A stretch of DNA of 64,000 nt from Desulfovibrio sp. X2. GTDB lineage: Bacteria > Desulfobacterota > Desulfovibrionia > Desulfovibrionales > Desulfovibrionaceae. A model generated the notes under the pieces. That model worked only from the letters and a program-made list of their open reading frames with translations, was not told where the DNA came from and did no database searches. Each line of letters opens with the position of its first letter. Position 1 is the first letter of the stretch. The DNA lies in the NCBI RefSeq assembly GCF_000422205.1, contig NZ_ATHV01000019.1, positions 1-64,000 on the forward strand, written 5' to 3'. Shown piece after piece: positions 27,552-37,167 of this stretch. The position numbers and the translations under genes are program-made.

Positions 27552-28496
27552 TCAGGCGTGGTTGCGCAGCTTGAGCTCGATGGGATGCGGATTGAGATAG
27601 ACCTGCCGGGCCAGATACTCAACCCCGTATTTGCGCACGTAGTGGTTGAGCAGCGTCACGGGCACGATGAGCGGCACGTGCTCGTCAGCATAGTGGCCGA
27701 AGACCTCGCCGAGCTCGGCCTTCTCGTCGGCCGTGAGCATGGTCTTCAGGTGTCCGGCGGCATGCTGCAGCACGTTCAGTTGGCGACGCGGCGTGGTCTT
27801 GGCCGCGAGCGCGGCCATGAGCCGGTCCTGGTAGGCGTGCAGTAGGTCGGGCAGGGGCGTCTCCCTGCCCGCGGCCACGAGGCGGCCCATCTCGCGGTAG
27901 ATGGGCTGGGAGTGGGCGAGGATGAGCATCTTGTGCCGGGTGTGGAAGTCCACGAGCTCGCCGAGCCCCGGCCCCTCGGCCAGCATCTCGCGCCAGCGCA
28001 GCATGGTGAAGACGCGCTCGAGGAAGTTCTCGCGCAGCCCCGGGTCGTGCAGCCTGCCGTCGTCTTCGCAGGGCAGCAGGGGGAAGGCCTCCTGGAATGC
28101 CCGGGCGAAGAGGCCCACGCCCGTCTCCCGGGGGATGCCGCGCTCGTCGTAGACCTTGATGCGGTGAAGGCCGCTCGACGGGCTCTTGGCCTTGAAGATG
28201 AAGCCGCAGAGGTCCTCGCCTGCAAGCTCGGCCACGCGCCGGGCGCAGAAATCCTTCATCTGCGCGGTGAAGTCGTGGCCGCTGCGGCTGCCCGCGAGCC
28301 GCGGGGCGGCCGGGTCGCCGACGAGGCGCATGGCCTCGCGCGGCACGGGCAGGCCGCATTCCGTCTCCGGGCAGACCGGCACGAAGTCCACGAAGGCGCC
28401 CAGAGTGTCGTGGATCCAGCGGTCCAGCCGGTGCCCGCCGTCGTGGCGGACCTTTGCGCCGAGCAGGCAGGAGCTGACGCCCAGGCGAAGTCGCAT
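27552..28496 (-). CDS. DUF523-DUF1722 (YbgA-type) protein
   Basis: 314 residues. The N-terminal DUF523 half has GVSSCLLGAKVRHDGGH, VCPETECGLPVPREAM and SPSSGLHRIKVYDERG, with conserved cysteines at about 10, 42 and 47 that could hold a metal or cluster. The C-terminal YbgA/DUF1722 half (from about residue 185) has FHTRHKMLILAHSQPIYREMG and ends in TLLNHYVRKYGVEYLARQVY. Some members sit near photolyases or thiouridine genes; nothing here fixes the function. ATG 28496 is chosen because GGAGGA lies six bases before it; the upstream TTG overlaps that site. Confidence 0.88.
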   Translation of the reverse strand: MRLRLGVSSCLLGAKVRHDGGHRLDRWIHDTLGAFVDFVPVCPETECGLPVPREAMRLVGDPAAPRLAGSRSGHDFTAQMKDFCARRVAELAGEDLCGFIFKAKSPSSGLHRIKVYDERGIPRETGVGLFARAFQEAFPLLPCEDDGRLHDPGLRENFLERVFTMLRWREMLAEGPGLGELVDFHTRHKMLILAHSQPIYREMGRLVAAGRETPLPDLLHAYQDRLMAALAAKTTPRRQLNVLQHAAGHLKTMLTADEKAELGEVFGHYADEHVPLIVPVTLLNHYVRKYGVEYLARQVYLNPHPIELKLRNHA

Positions 28497-28521
28497 GTCT
28501 TCCTCCAAAAAGTTCGGGCGC

Positions 28522-29730
28522 CTAGGTCTTCACGAACAGGCCGCTGGCGTCCACGGCGCCCGGGCCGGGCAGGACCACGTCCACGTAGGTTCCCTTGTCA
28601 GGCGCGCGAGAGAGCTCCACGGTGCCGAAGTTCTTGCGCGCGGCGAGCCGGGCGATGGGCAGGCCGAAGCCTGTGCCGTACGCCTTGGAGGAGTGGAAAG
28701 GCAGGAACAGGCTCTCCTCGGAGACGTTCTTCGGCAGGTCGCCGGTGTTGAAGATGCGCAGCTCCACGAAGCCGGGCATGATGCGCGACGGGCGCGAGGT
28801 GATCGTCAGGCGCGGATCGCCCGGGTCCGTGGCCTCGGCGGCGTTCTGCAGGAGGTGGTAGAAGAGCGGCAGGAGGGTCTCGCGGTCAGCCTCGGCCACG
28901 CGCGCCTCCGGATCGAGTTCGAGGCTCACGCGGCAGCCGTCCAGGGCCTTCTCGCCTCGCAGGAGCTCGACCATCTCCTGCAGCAGGGGCTCGATCTCCA
29001 CCTTGGCGAAGACGGGCTCGCGCGAGAGGGTGGTGACGTAGACGCCCACGTTCTTGACCATGCGCTCGAGCCGCTTGGCCTCGTCGATGATCGTCTCCCC
29101 GGCCTGGCGGGCGCGCGTGTCCTCGGCCGCGCTGCGCATGAGCGCCGCCGCGTTGCCGCCGATGATCATCAGCGGGTTCCTGATCTGGTGGGCCACGCCG
29201 GCCATGACGTCGAGGTCGCAGCGGCTGGCGCTGTTGATGAAGGCGTCGGTCTCCACCAGCAGGCAGAGGTCGAAGAGGCCGTTCAGCGCCTGCGCCACGG
29301 CGGCCTGCTCGTCCTGGGGCACGATGCTCCGGACCTCGGCCTCGCAGAAGCGGTGCACGTGCGAGTAGGCCAGGCTGATGAAGCGGTGGTCCACCCCGTA
29401 CTGCACGTGACGCGTTCCGCTGCGCCACAGCGCGGAGAGGAATTCGTCGCTCTGCGGGTCTTGCCACAGCCGCTCGTACCACCCCTGCCAGTTGTGGCGC
29501 AGCCGCTCCTCGGAGGTCTGGTGCTGGAGAACGATCTTGGTCTGCGCGTAGCCCGAGATGAGTCTGTACAGGAATTCGCTCATGGCCTCCTTGCGGCCGA
29601 GGAAGGCCTGGCGCCAGGGCGCGAGAACGTCGCTGACCCCGGGCGAGATGCCGAGCTGCTCGCGGAAGAAGCGCAGCCGCGTCAGCGGGGGAGAGAGGTG
29701 GGTGACGAGCATGGGAGAGAGGGTATCCAT
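28522..29730 (-). CDS. Globin-coupled sensor histidine kinase
   Basis: 402 residues. Residues ~20-165 look like a protoglobin sensor domain: the helix SGTRHVQYGVDHRFISLAYS contains the candidate proximal heme His108. A HisKA helix follows with AGVAHQIRNPLMIIGGNAAA (phospho-acceptor His181), then the ATPase boxes LLQNAAEAT (N box) and SSKAYGTGFGLPIARL (G2). No membrane segment, so it senses in the cytoplasm, probably O2 or NO. No response regulator is adjacent; the orphan receiver at 45891-46289 is one candidate partner. Divergent from the HAD gene. Confidence 0.87.
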   Translation of the reverse strand: MDTLSPMLVTHLSPPLTRLRFFREQLGISPGVSDVLAPWRQAFLGRKEAMSEFLYRLISGYAQTKIVLQHQTSEERLRHNWQGWYERLWQDPQSDEFLSALWRSGTRHVQYGVDHRFISLAYSHVHRFCEAEVRSIVPQDEQAAVAQALNGLFDLCLLVETDAFINSASRCDLDVMAGVAHQIRNPLMIIGGNAAALMRSAAEDTRARQAGETIIDEAKRLERMVKNVGVYVTTLSREPVFAKVEIEPLLQEMVELLRGEKALDGCRVSLELDPEARVAEADRETLLPLFYHLLQNAAEATDPGDPRLTITSRPSRIMPGFVELRIFNTGDLPKNVSEESLFLPFHSSKAYGTGFGLPIARLAARKNFGTVELSRAPDKGTYVDVVLPGPGAVDASGLFVKT

Positions 29731-29775
29731 TGAGACCTTTGTAACAGCGGAGCGGAAAATTGCAACGCATTCGCG

Positions 29776-29804
29776 TTGACGCGGGCAGCCCTGGCGGCTA
29801 ATCC
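29776..29804 (+). promoter_or_regulatory. Sigma-70 promoter for the HAD-psd-pssA genes
   Basis: TTGACG (29776-29781), 17-base spacer, TAATCC (29799-29804), 31 bases before the HAD start. A short inverted repeat CAACGC/GCGTTG (29763-29778) runs into the -35 and could be a regulator site. Confidence 0.6.
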
Positions 29805-29835
29805 TGTGCCCTCGTCACAAGGGGACACACAGAAC

Positions 29836-30480
29836 ATGAGCATACGACACGTCTTTTTCGACTTCGGCGGCGTCATCGCCGAGGAAGGTTTCCTGAACGG
29901 CCTGAAGGCCGTGGCCGCCCAGGAGGGGCGCGATCCAGAGGCGTTCTTCTGGGACGTGCGCGAGATCATCATCGCCACGGGCTACATCACCGGCCACGCG
30001 GGCGAGGCGGAGTTCTGGCGGCGCGTGGAAAAGGACCTGCACCCGGCCGTCTCCGCGGACGACCTGCGCCGCGAGATCCTCTCCCGCTTCCGCGTCAGGC
30101 CGCTGATGATCGACCTCGTGCGCAGGCTCCGCGCCCAGAAGGTCAAGGTCGCCATGCTCTCGGACCAGACCAACTGGCTGGACGAGCTCGACGCGCGCGA
30201 CGGCTTCTTCCGCGAGTTCGACAAGGTCTTCAACAGCTACCGCTACGGCCACCACAAGGGGCAGCGGGAGTTCTTCGACATCGCCCTCGCACAGATGGGC
30301 GCCGACCCCGCGACCTCGCTCTTCGTGGACGACGCCGAGGGCAACATCGCCGTGGCCCGCGACGTGGGCCTGAAAGCCATCCACTTCACGGGGCTTCAGG
30401 CCTTCGCCCGCGACTTCGCGGCCTACTTTCCGGGGCTCCTGCCCCTGGCGCCGGATGGCTCCGGCAGGGAGGAGCGGTAA
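29836..30480 (+). CDS. HAD-superfamily hydrolase
   Basis: 214 residues, subfamily I. Motif 1 is altered: HVFFDFGGVIAEEGFL has Asp then Gly-Gly, the DFGGV form of the YihX-like group. Motif 2 is VAMLSDQTNWLDEL, motif 3 the Lys in RYGHHKGQREFFDIA, motif 4 SLFVDDAEGNIAVARDVG. A small phosphomonoesterase is likely. Start ATG 29836 follows an AAGGGGAC site. Its TAA overlaps the psd ATG (TAATG), so it may serve phospholipid metabolism. Confidence 0.87.
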   Translation: MSIRHVFFDFGGVIAEEGFLNGLKAVAAQEGRDPEAFFWDVREIIIATGYITGHAGEAEFWRRVEKDLHPAVSADDLRREILSRFRVRPLMIDLVRRLRAQKVKVAMLSDQTNWLDELDARDGFFREFDKVFNSYRYGHHKGQREFFDIALAQMGADPATSLFVDDAEGNIAVARDVGLKAIHFTGLQAFARDFAAYFPGLLPLAPDGSGREER

Positions 30481-31133
30481 TGAAGCGACCGAGCATCGCG
30501 CTGGCCCCGGAGGGCGTGCCCTACATCTTCATGTTCGCCTTCGCGGGGATCGTCTTCGCGCTGCTGCGCTGGCCCTTCCTGGCCGTTCTCGGCCTGGCGG
30601 CCACGATCTTCTCGCTGCACTTCTTCCGCGACCCGGAGCGCGTGCCGCCGCACGACGAGGACGTGGCCGTGGCCCCGGCAGACGGCAAGGTGGTCAAAGT
30701 GGGCCAGGCCGAGGACCCCATCACCCGCGAGCCGCGCACCGTGATCTGCATCTTCATGAACGTCTTCGACGTGCACGTGAACCGCGCCCCTGCCGCGGGC
30801 ACCGTGACGCGCATCGAATACATCCCCGGCGCCTTCCTGAACGCCTCCCTGGACAAGGCCTCCGAGGACAACGAGCGCTGCATGCTGCGCATCGAGGACG
30901 GCGAGCGGTCCTGGACCGTGGTCCAGATCGCGGGTCTGGTGGCGCGGCGCATCGTCACCTGGGCGGACACCGGAGATGCATTGACGCGCGGGCTTCGCTT
31001 CGGCATGATCAAGTTCGGCTCGCGGGTTGACGTCTATCTCCCGCATGACTATGAGCCGTGTGTTGCCGAAGGCGAGCGGACCGTGGCGGGGCAGACCGCC
31101 CTGGCCAGGCCGAAGCGCGGCAAAGGCGTCTGA
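30480..31133 (+). CDS. psd: Phosphatidylserine decarboxylase proenzyme, short form
   Basis: Makes phosphatidylethanolamine from phosphatidylserine. 217 residues: two N-terminal membrane stretches (PYIFMFAFAGIVFALLRWPF), the FFRDPER motif, DGKVV, FMNVFDVHVNRAPAAG, and the self-cleavage site Gly-Ser in GMIKFGSRVDVYLP, where Ser becomes the pyruvoyl group. This is the small archaeal/deltaproteobacterial-type PSD. One-base overlap with the HAD gene, and pssA follows. Confidence 0.94.
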   Translation: MKRPSIALAPEGVPYIFMFAFAGIVFALLRWPFLAVLGLAATIFSLHFFRDPERVPPHDEDVAVAPADGKVVKVGQAEDPITREPRTVICIFMNVFDVHVNRAPAAGTVTRIEYIPGAFLNASLDKASEDNERCMLRIEDGERSWTVVQIAGLVARRIVTWADTGDALTRGLRFGMIKFGSRVDVYLPHDYEPCVAEGERTVAGQTALARPKRGKGV

Positions 31134-31161
31134 GAATTTGCCATTGAATTTGGACGATCAC

Positions 31162-31932
31162 GTGGACGAACAAAGGAAGAGCTCGCTCCGGAGAAGGGGC
31201 GTCTACATCCTGCCCAACCTCATGACCACGGCGAGCATGTTCGCCGGGTTCCTGGGCATGACCATGGCCATCAACGGCGCGTACGAATCCGCCGCCTGGG
31301 CCGTGCTCGTCTCCTGCGTGCTCGACGGCCTGGACGGCAAGATCGCCCGCCTGACCCACACTGCCAGCGAGTTCGGCGTCCAGCTCGACTCCCTGGCCGA
31401 CCTCGTGGCCTTCGGCGTCACCCCGGCCCTGCTCACCTATCTCTGGCAGCTGCGCGCCTACGGCCGCCTGGGCCTCATGGCCTGCTTCCTGTTCATGGCC
31501 TGCGCGGCCCTGCGCCTGGCCCGCTTCAACGTCCAGACGTCCAGCGCAGGCAAGCTGCTCTTCACCGGCCTGCCCACCCCGGCCGCGGGCTGCACCCTGG
31601 CCACGCTGGTCCTGTTCCACGAGACCCTGCCGCCGAGCGCGGTGCACGCCATCATGGCGCCGCTCTGCCTCATCCTGGCCTACGGGCTCTCCTTCCTCAT
31701 GGTCAGCAAGATCCGCTACTTCGCCTTCAAGGAGTACGGCTGGTTCAAGGCCCACGCCATGGGCTCCCTGGTCACCGCCGTGCTGCTCTTCGTGCTCGTG
31801 GCTTCCGAGCCCGCGCTCCTGCTTTTCCCGATCTTCGCCTTCTACATGGTCTCCGGCATCGTCTACACCTTCATTGTCCTGCCGCGCCGCCGCCCTCGCC
31901 TCCTAGGCGACCAGTCTCAGGGGCTATCCTAG
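31162..31932 (+). CDS. pssA: CDP-diacylglycerol-serine O-phosphatidyltransferase
   Basis: Makes phosphatidylserine, the substrate of the preceding psd. The CDP-alcohol phosphotransferase motif is complete: CVLDGLDGKIARLTHTASEF with downstream GVQLDSLADLVAFGVTPA (D..DG..AR...G...D...D). Six to eight membrane segments follow. No ATG precedes the conserved RRRGVYILPNLMTTASMFAG; candidates are GTG 31162 (used here, ~256 residues) and TTG 31138, 31144 or 31150. SD signals are weak for all. Order psd-pssA is typical. Confidence 0.92.
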   Translation: MDEQRKSSLRRRGVYILPNLMTTASMFAGFLGMTMAINGAYESAAWAVLVSCVLDGLDGKIARLTHTASEFGVQLDSLADLVAFGVTPALLTYLWQLRAYGRLGLMACFLFMACAALRLARFNVQTSSAGKLLFTGLPTPAAGCTLATLVLFHETLPPSAVHAIMAPLCLILAYGLSFLMVSKIRYFAFKEYGWFKAHAMGSLVTAVLLFVLVASEPALLLFPIFAFYMVSGIVYTFIVLPRRRPRLLGDQSQGLS

Positions 31933-32035
31933 GCTCCGCCGCGCGCGGTCCGCGCGCGTCCATCCCATAGGCCCCCGGCCTCGGTGCTCGGCACCGGCTT
32001 GACAATTCTGACGAATACCCCCACGGAGGGACCAA

Positions 32036-33571
32036 ATGAGCGACAAGATCCGCATTTTCGACACGACTTTGCGTGACGGAGAGCAGTCTCCCGGCGCGAC
32101 CATGAGCCAGGACGAGAAGGTGAGGCTCGCCAAGCAGCTGGAACGGCTCGGCGTGGACATCATCGAGGCCGGTTTCCCGGCCGCGAGCCCGGGCGACTTC
32201 GAGTCCGTGCGCGCCATTGCGGGCGCGGTCTCCAAATGCAGCGTGGCCGGGCTGGCGCGCAGCGTGCCCGCGGACATCGAGCGCTGCTGGGAGGCCATCA
32301 AGGACGCCGAGAAGCCCCGCATCCACGTCTTTCTCGCCACGAGCCCCCTGCACATGCAGTACAAGCTGTGCAAGGAGCCCGCGCAGGTCCTGCAGATGGC
32401 CAAGGACGCGGTGACGCTGGCCAGGTCGCTCTGCGACGACGTGGAGTTCTCGGCCGAGGACGCCTCGCGCTCCGAGCGTCCCTTCCTGGCCACGGTGGTC
32501 GAGGCGGCCATCGAGGCGGGCGCCACGACCATCAACATCCCGGACACCGTGGGCTACGCCCAGCCCGAGGAGTTCGGCGACCTCATCTCCTGGCTGATCG
32601 CGAACGTGCCCAACTCGGGCAAGGCCGTGTTCAGCGTGCACTGCCACAACGACCTCGGCCTCGCCACGGCCAACACCCTGGCCGCCCTGCGCGCGGGCGC
32701 GCGCCAGGCCGAGGTGACGCTCTCGGGCATCGGCGAGCGCGCGGGCAACTGCGCCCTGGAAGAGGTGGTCATGGCGCTCAACGTGCGCCAGCCCTTCTTC
32801 GAGCTTGAGACCGGCATCGAGACCGAGCAGCTCTATCCCTCCTGCCGCCTGCTCTCGCGCATCATCGGCATGCCCATCCCGCCCTACAAGGCCATCGTGG
32901 GCCGCAACGCCTTCGCCCACGAATCGGGCATCCATCAGGCGGGCATGCTCAAGAACCGCCAGACCTACGAGATCATGACCCCGCAGAGCATCGGCCGCTC
33001 GGGCACGGACATCGTGCTCGGCAAGCACTCGGGCCGCACCGCGCTCACGGCCAAGCTGAAGGAACTCGGCTTCAACCTGAACGACGAGCAGACAGCCACG
33101 GTCTTCGAGGCGGTGAAGCGGCTGGCGGACAAGAAAAAGAAGATCTTCGACGAAGACGTGGAAGCCTTGGTCCTGGAAGAGATCTTCCGCATCCCGGACA
33201 AGTACGCCCTGCGGACGCTGAGCGTGCTTGCGGGCAACACCGGCGTGCCGCCCACGGCCGCCGTGGTCATGGAGGTGGACGGCGAGGAGAAGAAGCTCTC
33301 CGGCTTCGGCATGGGGCCGGTGGACGCCGTCTTCCACACCATCTCGGAGATAGTGGGGCAAAAGCCCCGTCTGCTCGAATATCTGGTCAGCGCCGTGACC
33401 GGCGGCACCGACGCCCAGGGCGAGGTGACCGTGCGCATGGAGCTCGCCGGCAAGAACGCCGTGGGCCGTGGCTCCGACGGCGACATCATCGTGGCGAGCG
33501 CCAAGGCCTACCTGAACGCGCTGAACCGTCTGGCCAAGAAAGAGGAGAAAAGAGAATGGGCCGTACTTTAG
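32036..33571 (+). CDS. leuA: 2-isopropylmalate synthase
   Basis: First committed step of leucine synthesis. 511 residues: catalytic barrel with IFDTTLRDGEQSPGATM at the start, VHCHNDLGLATANTL metal site and GERAGNCALEEVVMAL; C-terminal LeuA allosteric domain from about residue 390 with TDAQGEVTVRMELAG for leucine feedback. ATG 32036 follows GGAGGG. Overlaps leuC by 16 bases. Upstream 31933-32035 has a TTGACA but no fitting -10, and no T-box or leader peptide was recognised. Confidence 0.97.
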   Translation: MSDKIRIFDTTLRDGEQSPGATMSQDEKVRLAKQLERLGVDIIEAGFPAASPGDFESVRAIAGAVSKCSVAGLARSVPADIERCWEAIKDAEKPRIHVFLATSPLHMQYKLCKEPAQVLQMAKDAVTLARSLCDDVEFSAEDASRSERPFLATVVEAAIEAGATTINIPDTVGYAQPEEFGDLISWLIANVPNSGKAVFSVHCHNDLGLATANTLAALRAGARQAEVTLSGIGERAGNCALEEVVMALNVRQPFFELETGIETEQLYPSCRLLSRIIGMPIPPYKAIVGRNAFAHESGIHQAGMLKNRQTYEIMTPQSIGRSGTDIVLGKHSGRTALTAKLKELGFNLNDEQTATVFEAVKRLADKKKKIFDEDVEALVLEEIFRIPDKYALRTLSVLAGNTGVPPTAAVVMEVDGEEKKLSGFGMGPVDAVFHTISEIVGQKPRLLEYLVSAVTGGTDAQGEVTVRMELAGKNAVGRGSDGDIIVASAKAYLNALNRLAKKEEKREWAVL

Positions 33572-34815
33572 CCGAAAAGATCCTGCAGCGGCACTGCGAC
33601 GAGGCGATCTCCGGACCGGGGCAGATCGCCCGCTGCCGGGTCTCCCTGGTGCTGGCCAACGACATCACCGCCCCGCTGGCCATCAAGTCCTTCCGCGCCA
33701 TGGGCGCCGAGAAGGTCTTCGACAAGGACCGCGTGGCCCTGGTCATGGACCACTTCACGCCGAACAAGGACATCGACTCCGCCGAGCAGGTGCGGGGCGT
33801 GCGCGAGTTCGCGCACGAGATGGGCGTGACCCACTACATCGAAGGCGGCGAGTGCGGCGTGGAGCACGCGCTGCTGCCCGAGATGGGCCTGGTCGGCCCC
33901 GGCGACGTGGTCGTGGGCGCGGACAGCCACACCTGCACCTACGGCGGGCTCGGGGCCTTCGCCACGGGCATGGGCTCCACGGACATCGCCGCGGCCATGG
34001 CCACGGGCGAGACCTGGTTCAAGATCCCGCCGACCGTGCGCGTGGACTTCACCGGCGAGATGCCCCGCTGGCTCTCGGCCAAGGACCTGATCCTCAAGGT
34101 CATCGGCGAGATCGGCGTCTCGGGCGCGCTGTACAAGGCGCTCGAGTTCGCGGGAGAGACCGTCTCGGCCATGGACGCCGAATCGCGCATGACCATCGCC
34201 AACATGGCCATCGAGGCGGGCGGCAAGGTCGGCCTCTTCCCGGTGGACAAGGTCGCCCTCGACTTCGCCAAGGCCCACGGCCATCCTGGCTGCGAGCCCA
34301 TGGCCGGTGACGAGGACGCCGTGTACGAGAGAAGGCTGCACATCGACGTCTCGAAGCTCGCGCCGCAGGTCGCCTGCCCGCACCTGCCCGAGAACGTGAA
34401 GCCGGTCGGCGAGGTCGGCGACGTGGTCATCCACCAGGCGGTCATCGGCTCGTGCACCAACGGCCGCATCTCCGACCTGCGCGCCGCGGCCGAGGTCCTG
34501 AAGGGCAGGAAGGCCGCCAAGGGCGTGCGCCTCATCGTCCTGCCCGCCACGCCGCGCATCTGGCGGCAGGCCATGGAGGAAGGCCTGTTCACGGTCTTCC
34601 TGGACGCGGGCGCGGTCATCGGGCCGCCGACCTGCGGCCCGTGCCTGGGCGGCCACATGGGCATCCTGGCCAAGGGCGAGCGCGCCATCGCCACCACCAA
34701 CCGCAACTTCAAGGGCCGCATGGGCAGCCTCGAGTCCGAGGTCTACCTGTCGAGCCCCGCCGTGGCCGCCGCCTCGGCCGTGGCCGGACGCATCGTGCAT
34801 CCGGACTCGCTGTAG
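33556..34815 (+). CDS. leuC: 3-isopropylmalate dehydratase, large subunit
   Basis: Isomerises isopropylmalate with the small subunit through a 4Fe-4S cluster. 419 residues, the short archaeal-type LeuC. Cluster cysteines sit in [13 protein letters not shown] and [14 protein letters not shown]; also [20 protein letters not shown]. The start lies inside the end of leuA (16-base overlap), and leuD follows after 13 bases. Confidence 0.96.
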   Translation: MGRTLAEKILQRHCDEAISGPGQIARCRVSLVLANDITAPLAIKSFRAMGAEKVFDKDRVALVMDHFTPNKDIDSAEQVRGVREFAHEMGVTHYIEGGECGVEHALLPEMGLVGPGDVVVGADSHTCTYGGLGAFATGMGSTDIAAAMATGETWFKIPPTVRVDFTGEMPRWLSAKDLILKVIGEIGVSGALYKALEFAGETVSAMDAESRMTIANMAIEAGGKVGLFPVDKVALDFAKAHGHPGCEPMAGDEDAVYERRLHIDVSKLAPQVACPHLPENVKPVGEVGDVVIHQAVIGSCTNGRISDLRAAAEVLKGRKAAKGVRLIVLPATPRIWRQAMEEGLFTVFLDAGAVIGPPTCGPCLGGHMGILAKGERAIATTNRNFKGRMGSLESEVYLSSPAVAAASAVAGRIVHPDSL

Positions 34816-34828
34816 AAGGAGACGTGAG

Positions 34829-35329
34829 ATGATAGTCAAAGGCAAGGCCCACAAGGTGGGCGCGCACATCGATACGGACGCCATCATCCCGGCCCGCTTC
34901 CTGGTCACCACGGATCCGGACGAGCTCGGCCGCAACTGCATGGAGGGGCTCGAGCCCGGCTGGATCAAGCGCGTCTCTCCCGGCGACATCATGGTCGCGG
35001 GCGAGAACTTCGGCTGCGGCTCCTCGCGCGAGCACGCGCCCATCGCCCTTATCGGCGCGGGCATCAAGGTGGTCGTGGCACACAGCTTCGCGCGCATCTT
35101 CTACCGCAACAGCTTCAACATGGGACTCACGCTGCTCGAGGTGGGCGAGCTGGCCGAGCAGATCGCGGACGGCGACCAGCTCGAAGTGGACACCGCCACG
35201 GGCGTGGTCAAGGACCTGACGAACGGCAGGAGCATCTCCTGCCAGCCCGTGCCCCCTTTCATGCAGAACATACTGGATAAGGGCGGGCTCGTGCCGTACG
35301 TCAAGGAACGCCTGTCCAAGGGAGCATAA
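34829..35329 (+). CDS. leuD: 3-isopropylmalate dehydratase, small subunit
   Basis: 166 residues, short LeuD swivel-domain protein: [20 protein letters not shown] near residue 13 and the substrate-loop motif [20 protein letters not shown]. Pairs with the preceding LeuC. GAAGGAGACGTGAG precedes the ATG; leuB begins three bases after the stop. Confidence 0.96.
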   Translation: MIVKGKAHKVGAHIDTDAIIPARFLVTTDPDELGRNCMEGLEPGWIKRVSPGDIMVAGENFGCGSSREHAPIALIGAGIKVVVAHSFARIFYRNSFNMGLTLLEVGELAEQIADGDQLEVDTATGVVKDLTNGRSISCQPVPPFMQNILDKGGLVPYVKERLSKGA

Positions 35330-35332
35330 GCG

Positions 35333-36412
35333 ATGAGCCTGAACATCTGCCTTCTGCCGGGCGACGGCATCGGCCCGGAGATCATGGCCCAGGCGGTCAA
35401 GATCATGGACGTCACGGCCAAGGCCTTCGGCTTCACGGTCGCAACCTCGGAGGCGCTGCTCGGCGGCGCGGCCATCGACGCCGCGGGCACCCCGCTGCCC
35501 GAGGCCACGGTCGCGGCCTGCACGGCCGCTGACGCCGTGCTCCTGGGCGCGGTGGGCGGCCCCAAGTGGGACAACATCGAGAAGTCCATCCGCCCGGAGC
35601 GGGGACTGCTCGGCATCCGCAAGGCCATGGGCCTGTTCGCCAACCTGCGCCCGGCCACGCTCTTCGACGAGCTGCGCCACGCCTGCCTGCTGCGCGCGGA
35701 CATCGCGGCGCAGGGCCTGGACGTGCTCATCGTGCGTGAGCTCACGGGCGGCATCTACTTCGGCGAGCCCAAGGGCGAGGAGACCAAGGACGGCGAGCGC
35801 CGGGCCTTCAACACCATGGTCTACGCCGAGTCCGAGATCGAGCGCATCGCCCGCGTGGCCTTCGAGGCCGCCCGCAAGCGGCGGGGGAAGCTCTGCTCCG
35901 TGGACAAGGCCAACGTGCTCGACGTCTCGCAGCTGTGGCGCGAGGTGGTCATCCGCACGGCCAAGGACTACCCGGACGTGGAGCTCTCCCACATGTACGT
36001 GGACAACGCGGCCATGCAGCTCGTGCGCGCGCCGCACCAGTTCGACGTGATGGTCACCGGCAACCTCTTCGGCGACATCCTCTCGGACGAGGCCGCGGTC
36101 ATCACCGGCTCCATCGGCATGCTGCCCTCGGCCTCTCTCGGCTCCTCCGGCCCCGGGCTCTACGAGCCCATCCACGGCTCGGCCCCGGACATCGCGGGAC
36201 AGGACAAGGCCAACCCCCTGGCCACCATCCTCTCCGTGGCCATGATGCTGCGCCATTCCCTGGACATGGCCGCCCCGGCCGAGGCCATCGAGGCCGCGGC
36301 GCGCGCGGTGCTGAAGGAAGGCTGGCGCACCGGCGACATCATGCAGGAAGGCGCGAAGCTCGTCGGCTGCGAGAAGATGGGCAGCCTGGTGGCGGAGCGC
36401 ATCGCGAAATAG
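35333..36412 (+). CDS. leuB: 3-isopropylmalate dehydrogenase
   Basis: NAD-dependent oxidative decarboxylation, third step of leucine synthesis. 359 residues: [17 protein letters not shown], the substrate site [29 protein letters not shown] and the metal/NAD region [20 protein letters not shown] with [18 protein letters not shown]. Last gene of leuACDB; a strong terminator follows 42 bases later. Confidence 0.97.
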   Translation: MSLNICLLPGDGIGPEIMAQAVKIMDVTAKAFGFTVATSEALLGGAAIDAAGTPLPEATVAACTAADAVLLGAVGGPKWDNIEKSIRPERGLLGIRKAMGLFANLRPATLFDELRHACLLRADIAAQGLDVLIVRELTGGIYFGEPKGEETKDGERRAFNTMVYAESEIERIARVAFEAARKRRGKLCSVDKANVLDVSQLWREVVIRTAKDYPDVELSHMYVDNAAMQLVRAPHQFDVMVTGNLFGDILSDEAAVITGSIGMLPSASLGSSGPGLYEPIHGSAPDIAGQDKANPLATILSVAMMLRHSLDMAAPAEAIEAAARAVLKEGWRTGDIMQEGAKLVGCEKMGSLVAERIAK

Positions 36413-36454
36413 CCGAGGCTCTCCTCGGCGCATCGCGCATTCCGGCATTCCCAA

Positions 36455-36484
36455 GGGGCCGCGGCATCGCCGCGGCCCCTTTTT
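36455..36484 (+). terminator. Intrinsic terminator of the leu operon
   Basis: GGGGCCGCGGC (36455-36465), loop ATC, GCCGCGGCCCC (36469-36479), then TTTTT. Eleven perfect pairs plus U-run. Confidence 0.93.
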
Positions 36485-36689
36485 CGTCACTCGGCGCAGG
36501 AAGCGGGAGTTCAATCGACCGGAATCGGATGGCAAAAAACGGCGTGGGTTATTGTCTGCGTGACCGAATTATTTTTGCGGCCCAAACGGTAGGCAACAAA
36601 AAAGCCCCCGGGGTATGAAGGAAGCCTCGGACTTGGCCGAGACGCTGATCGAGTCTCGGCCGCCGCACGGAAACGCACAAGGAGACCAC

Positions 36690-37097
36690 ATGAGCATCAT
36701 CAAATGGGGACCCGAACTCGAGACCGGCATCTCTGCCGTGGATCGCGAGCACAGGCAGCTCGTGGACACCCTGAACGAGCTGCTGGGCGCCATGAGCGAG
36801 GGCAAGGGGGGCGAGGTCTGCTCGACCATCATCGGCAAGCTCGAAAAGTATACCATCAGCCATTTCACGGCCGAGGAGAAGCTCCTGGCCGCCCACGCCT
36901 ATCCCGGCTGCGATCGCCAGGCGGCCGAGCACAAGACGTTCACGGACAAGGTCGCCGCCTTCAAGGCGGACTGCACGGCGGGCAAGAAATTCCTGACCAT
37001 GCCGATGGCCAAGTTCCTCTCCGACTGGATGGTCAACCACATCCAGCGCCTGGACATGGGATACGTGCCTTTCCTCAAGGAAAAAGGCGTGCGCTGA
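36690..37097 (+). CDS. Bacteriohemerythrin 1
   Basis: 135 residues, single-domain hemerythrin that should hold a diiron O2-binding site in the cytoplasm. Ligands are in place: His in SAVDREHRQLVDTLNEL, His and Glu in ISHFTAEEKLLAAHAYP, His in EHKTFTDKV and the last His/Asp in DWMVNHIQRLDM. ATG 36690 follows AAGGAGA; the frame is open upstream without support. Closely related tandem copy lies 70 bases downstream. Likely O2 scavenging or delivery in an anaerobe. Confidence 0.93.
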   Translation: MSIIKWGPELETGISAVDREHRQLVDTLNELLGAMSEGKGGEVCSTIIGKLEKYTISHFTAEEKLLAAHAYPGCDRQAAEHKTFTDKVAAFKADCTAGKKFLTMPMAKFLSDWMVNHIQRLDMGYVPFLKEKGVR

Positions 37098-37167
37098 GGC
37101 CGTGCCTTTTCCTGGGCAGGCCTTCGGAGAGCGGCCCCGGAGCACGGAGAACGCATGAGGAGGACGC

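Noticed and set aside
31933-32035. Leucine attenuator, T-box or clear promoter before leuA
   Set aside because: A TTGACA is present, but no -10 at proper spacing, no Leu-rich leader peptide and no T-box core sequence were seen.
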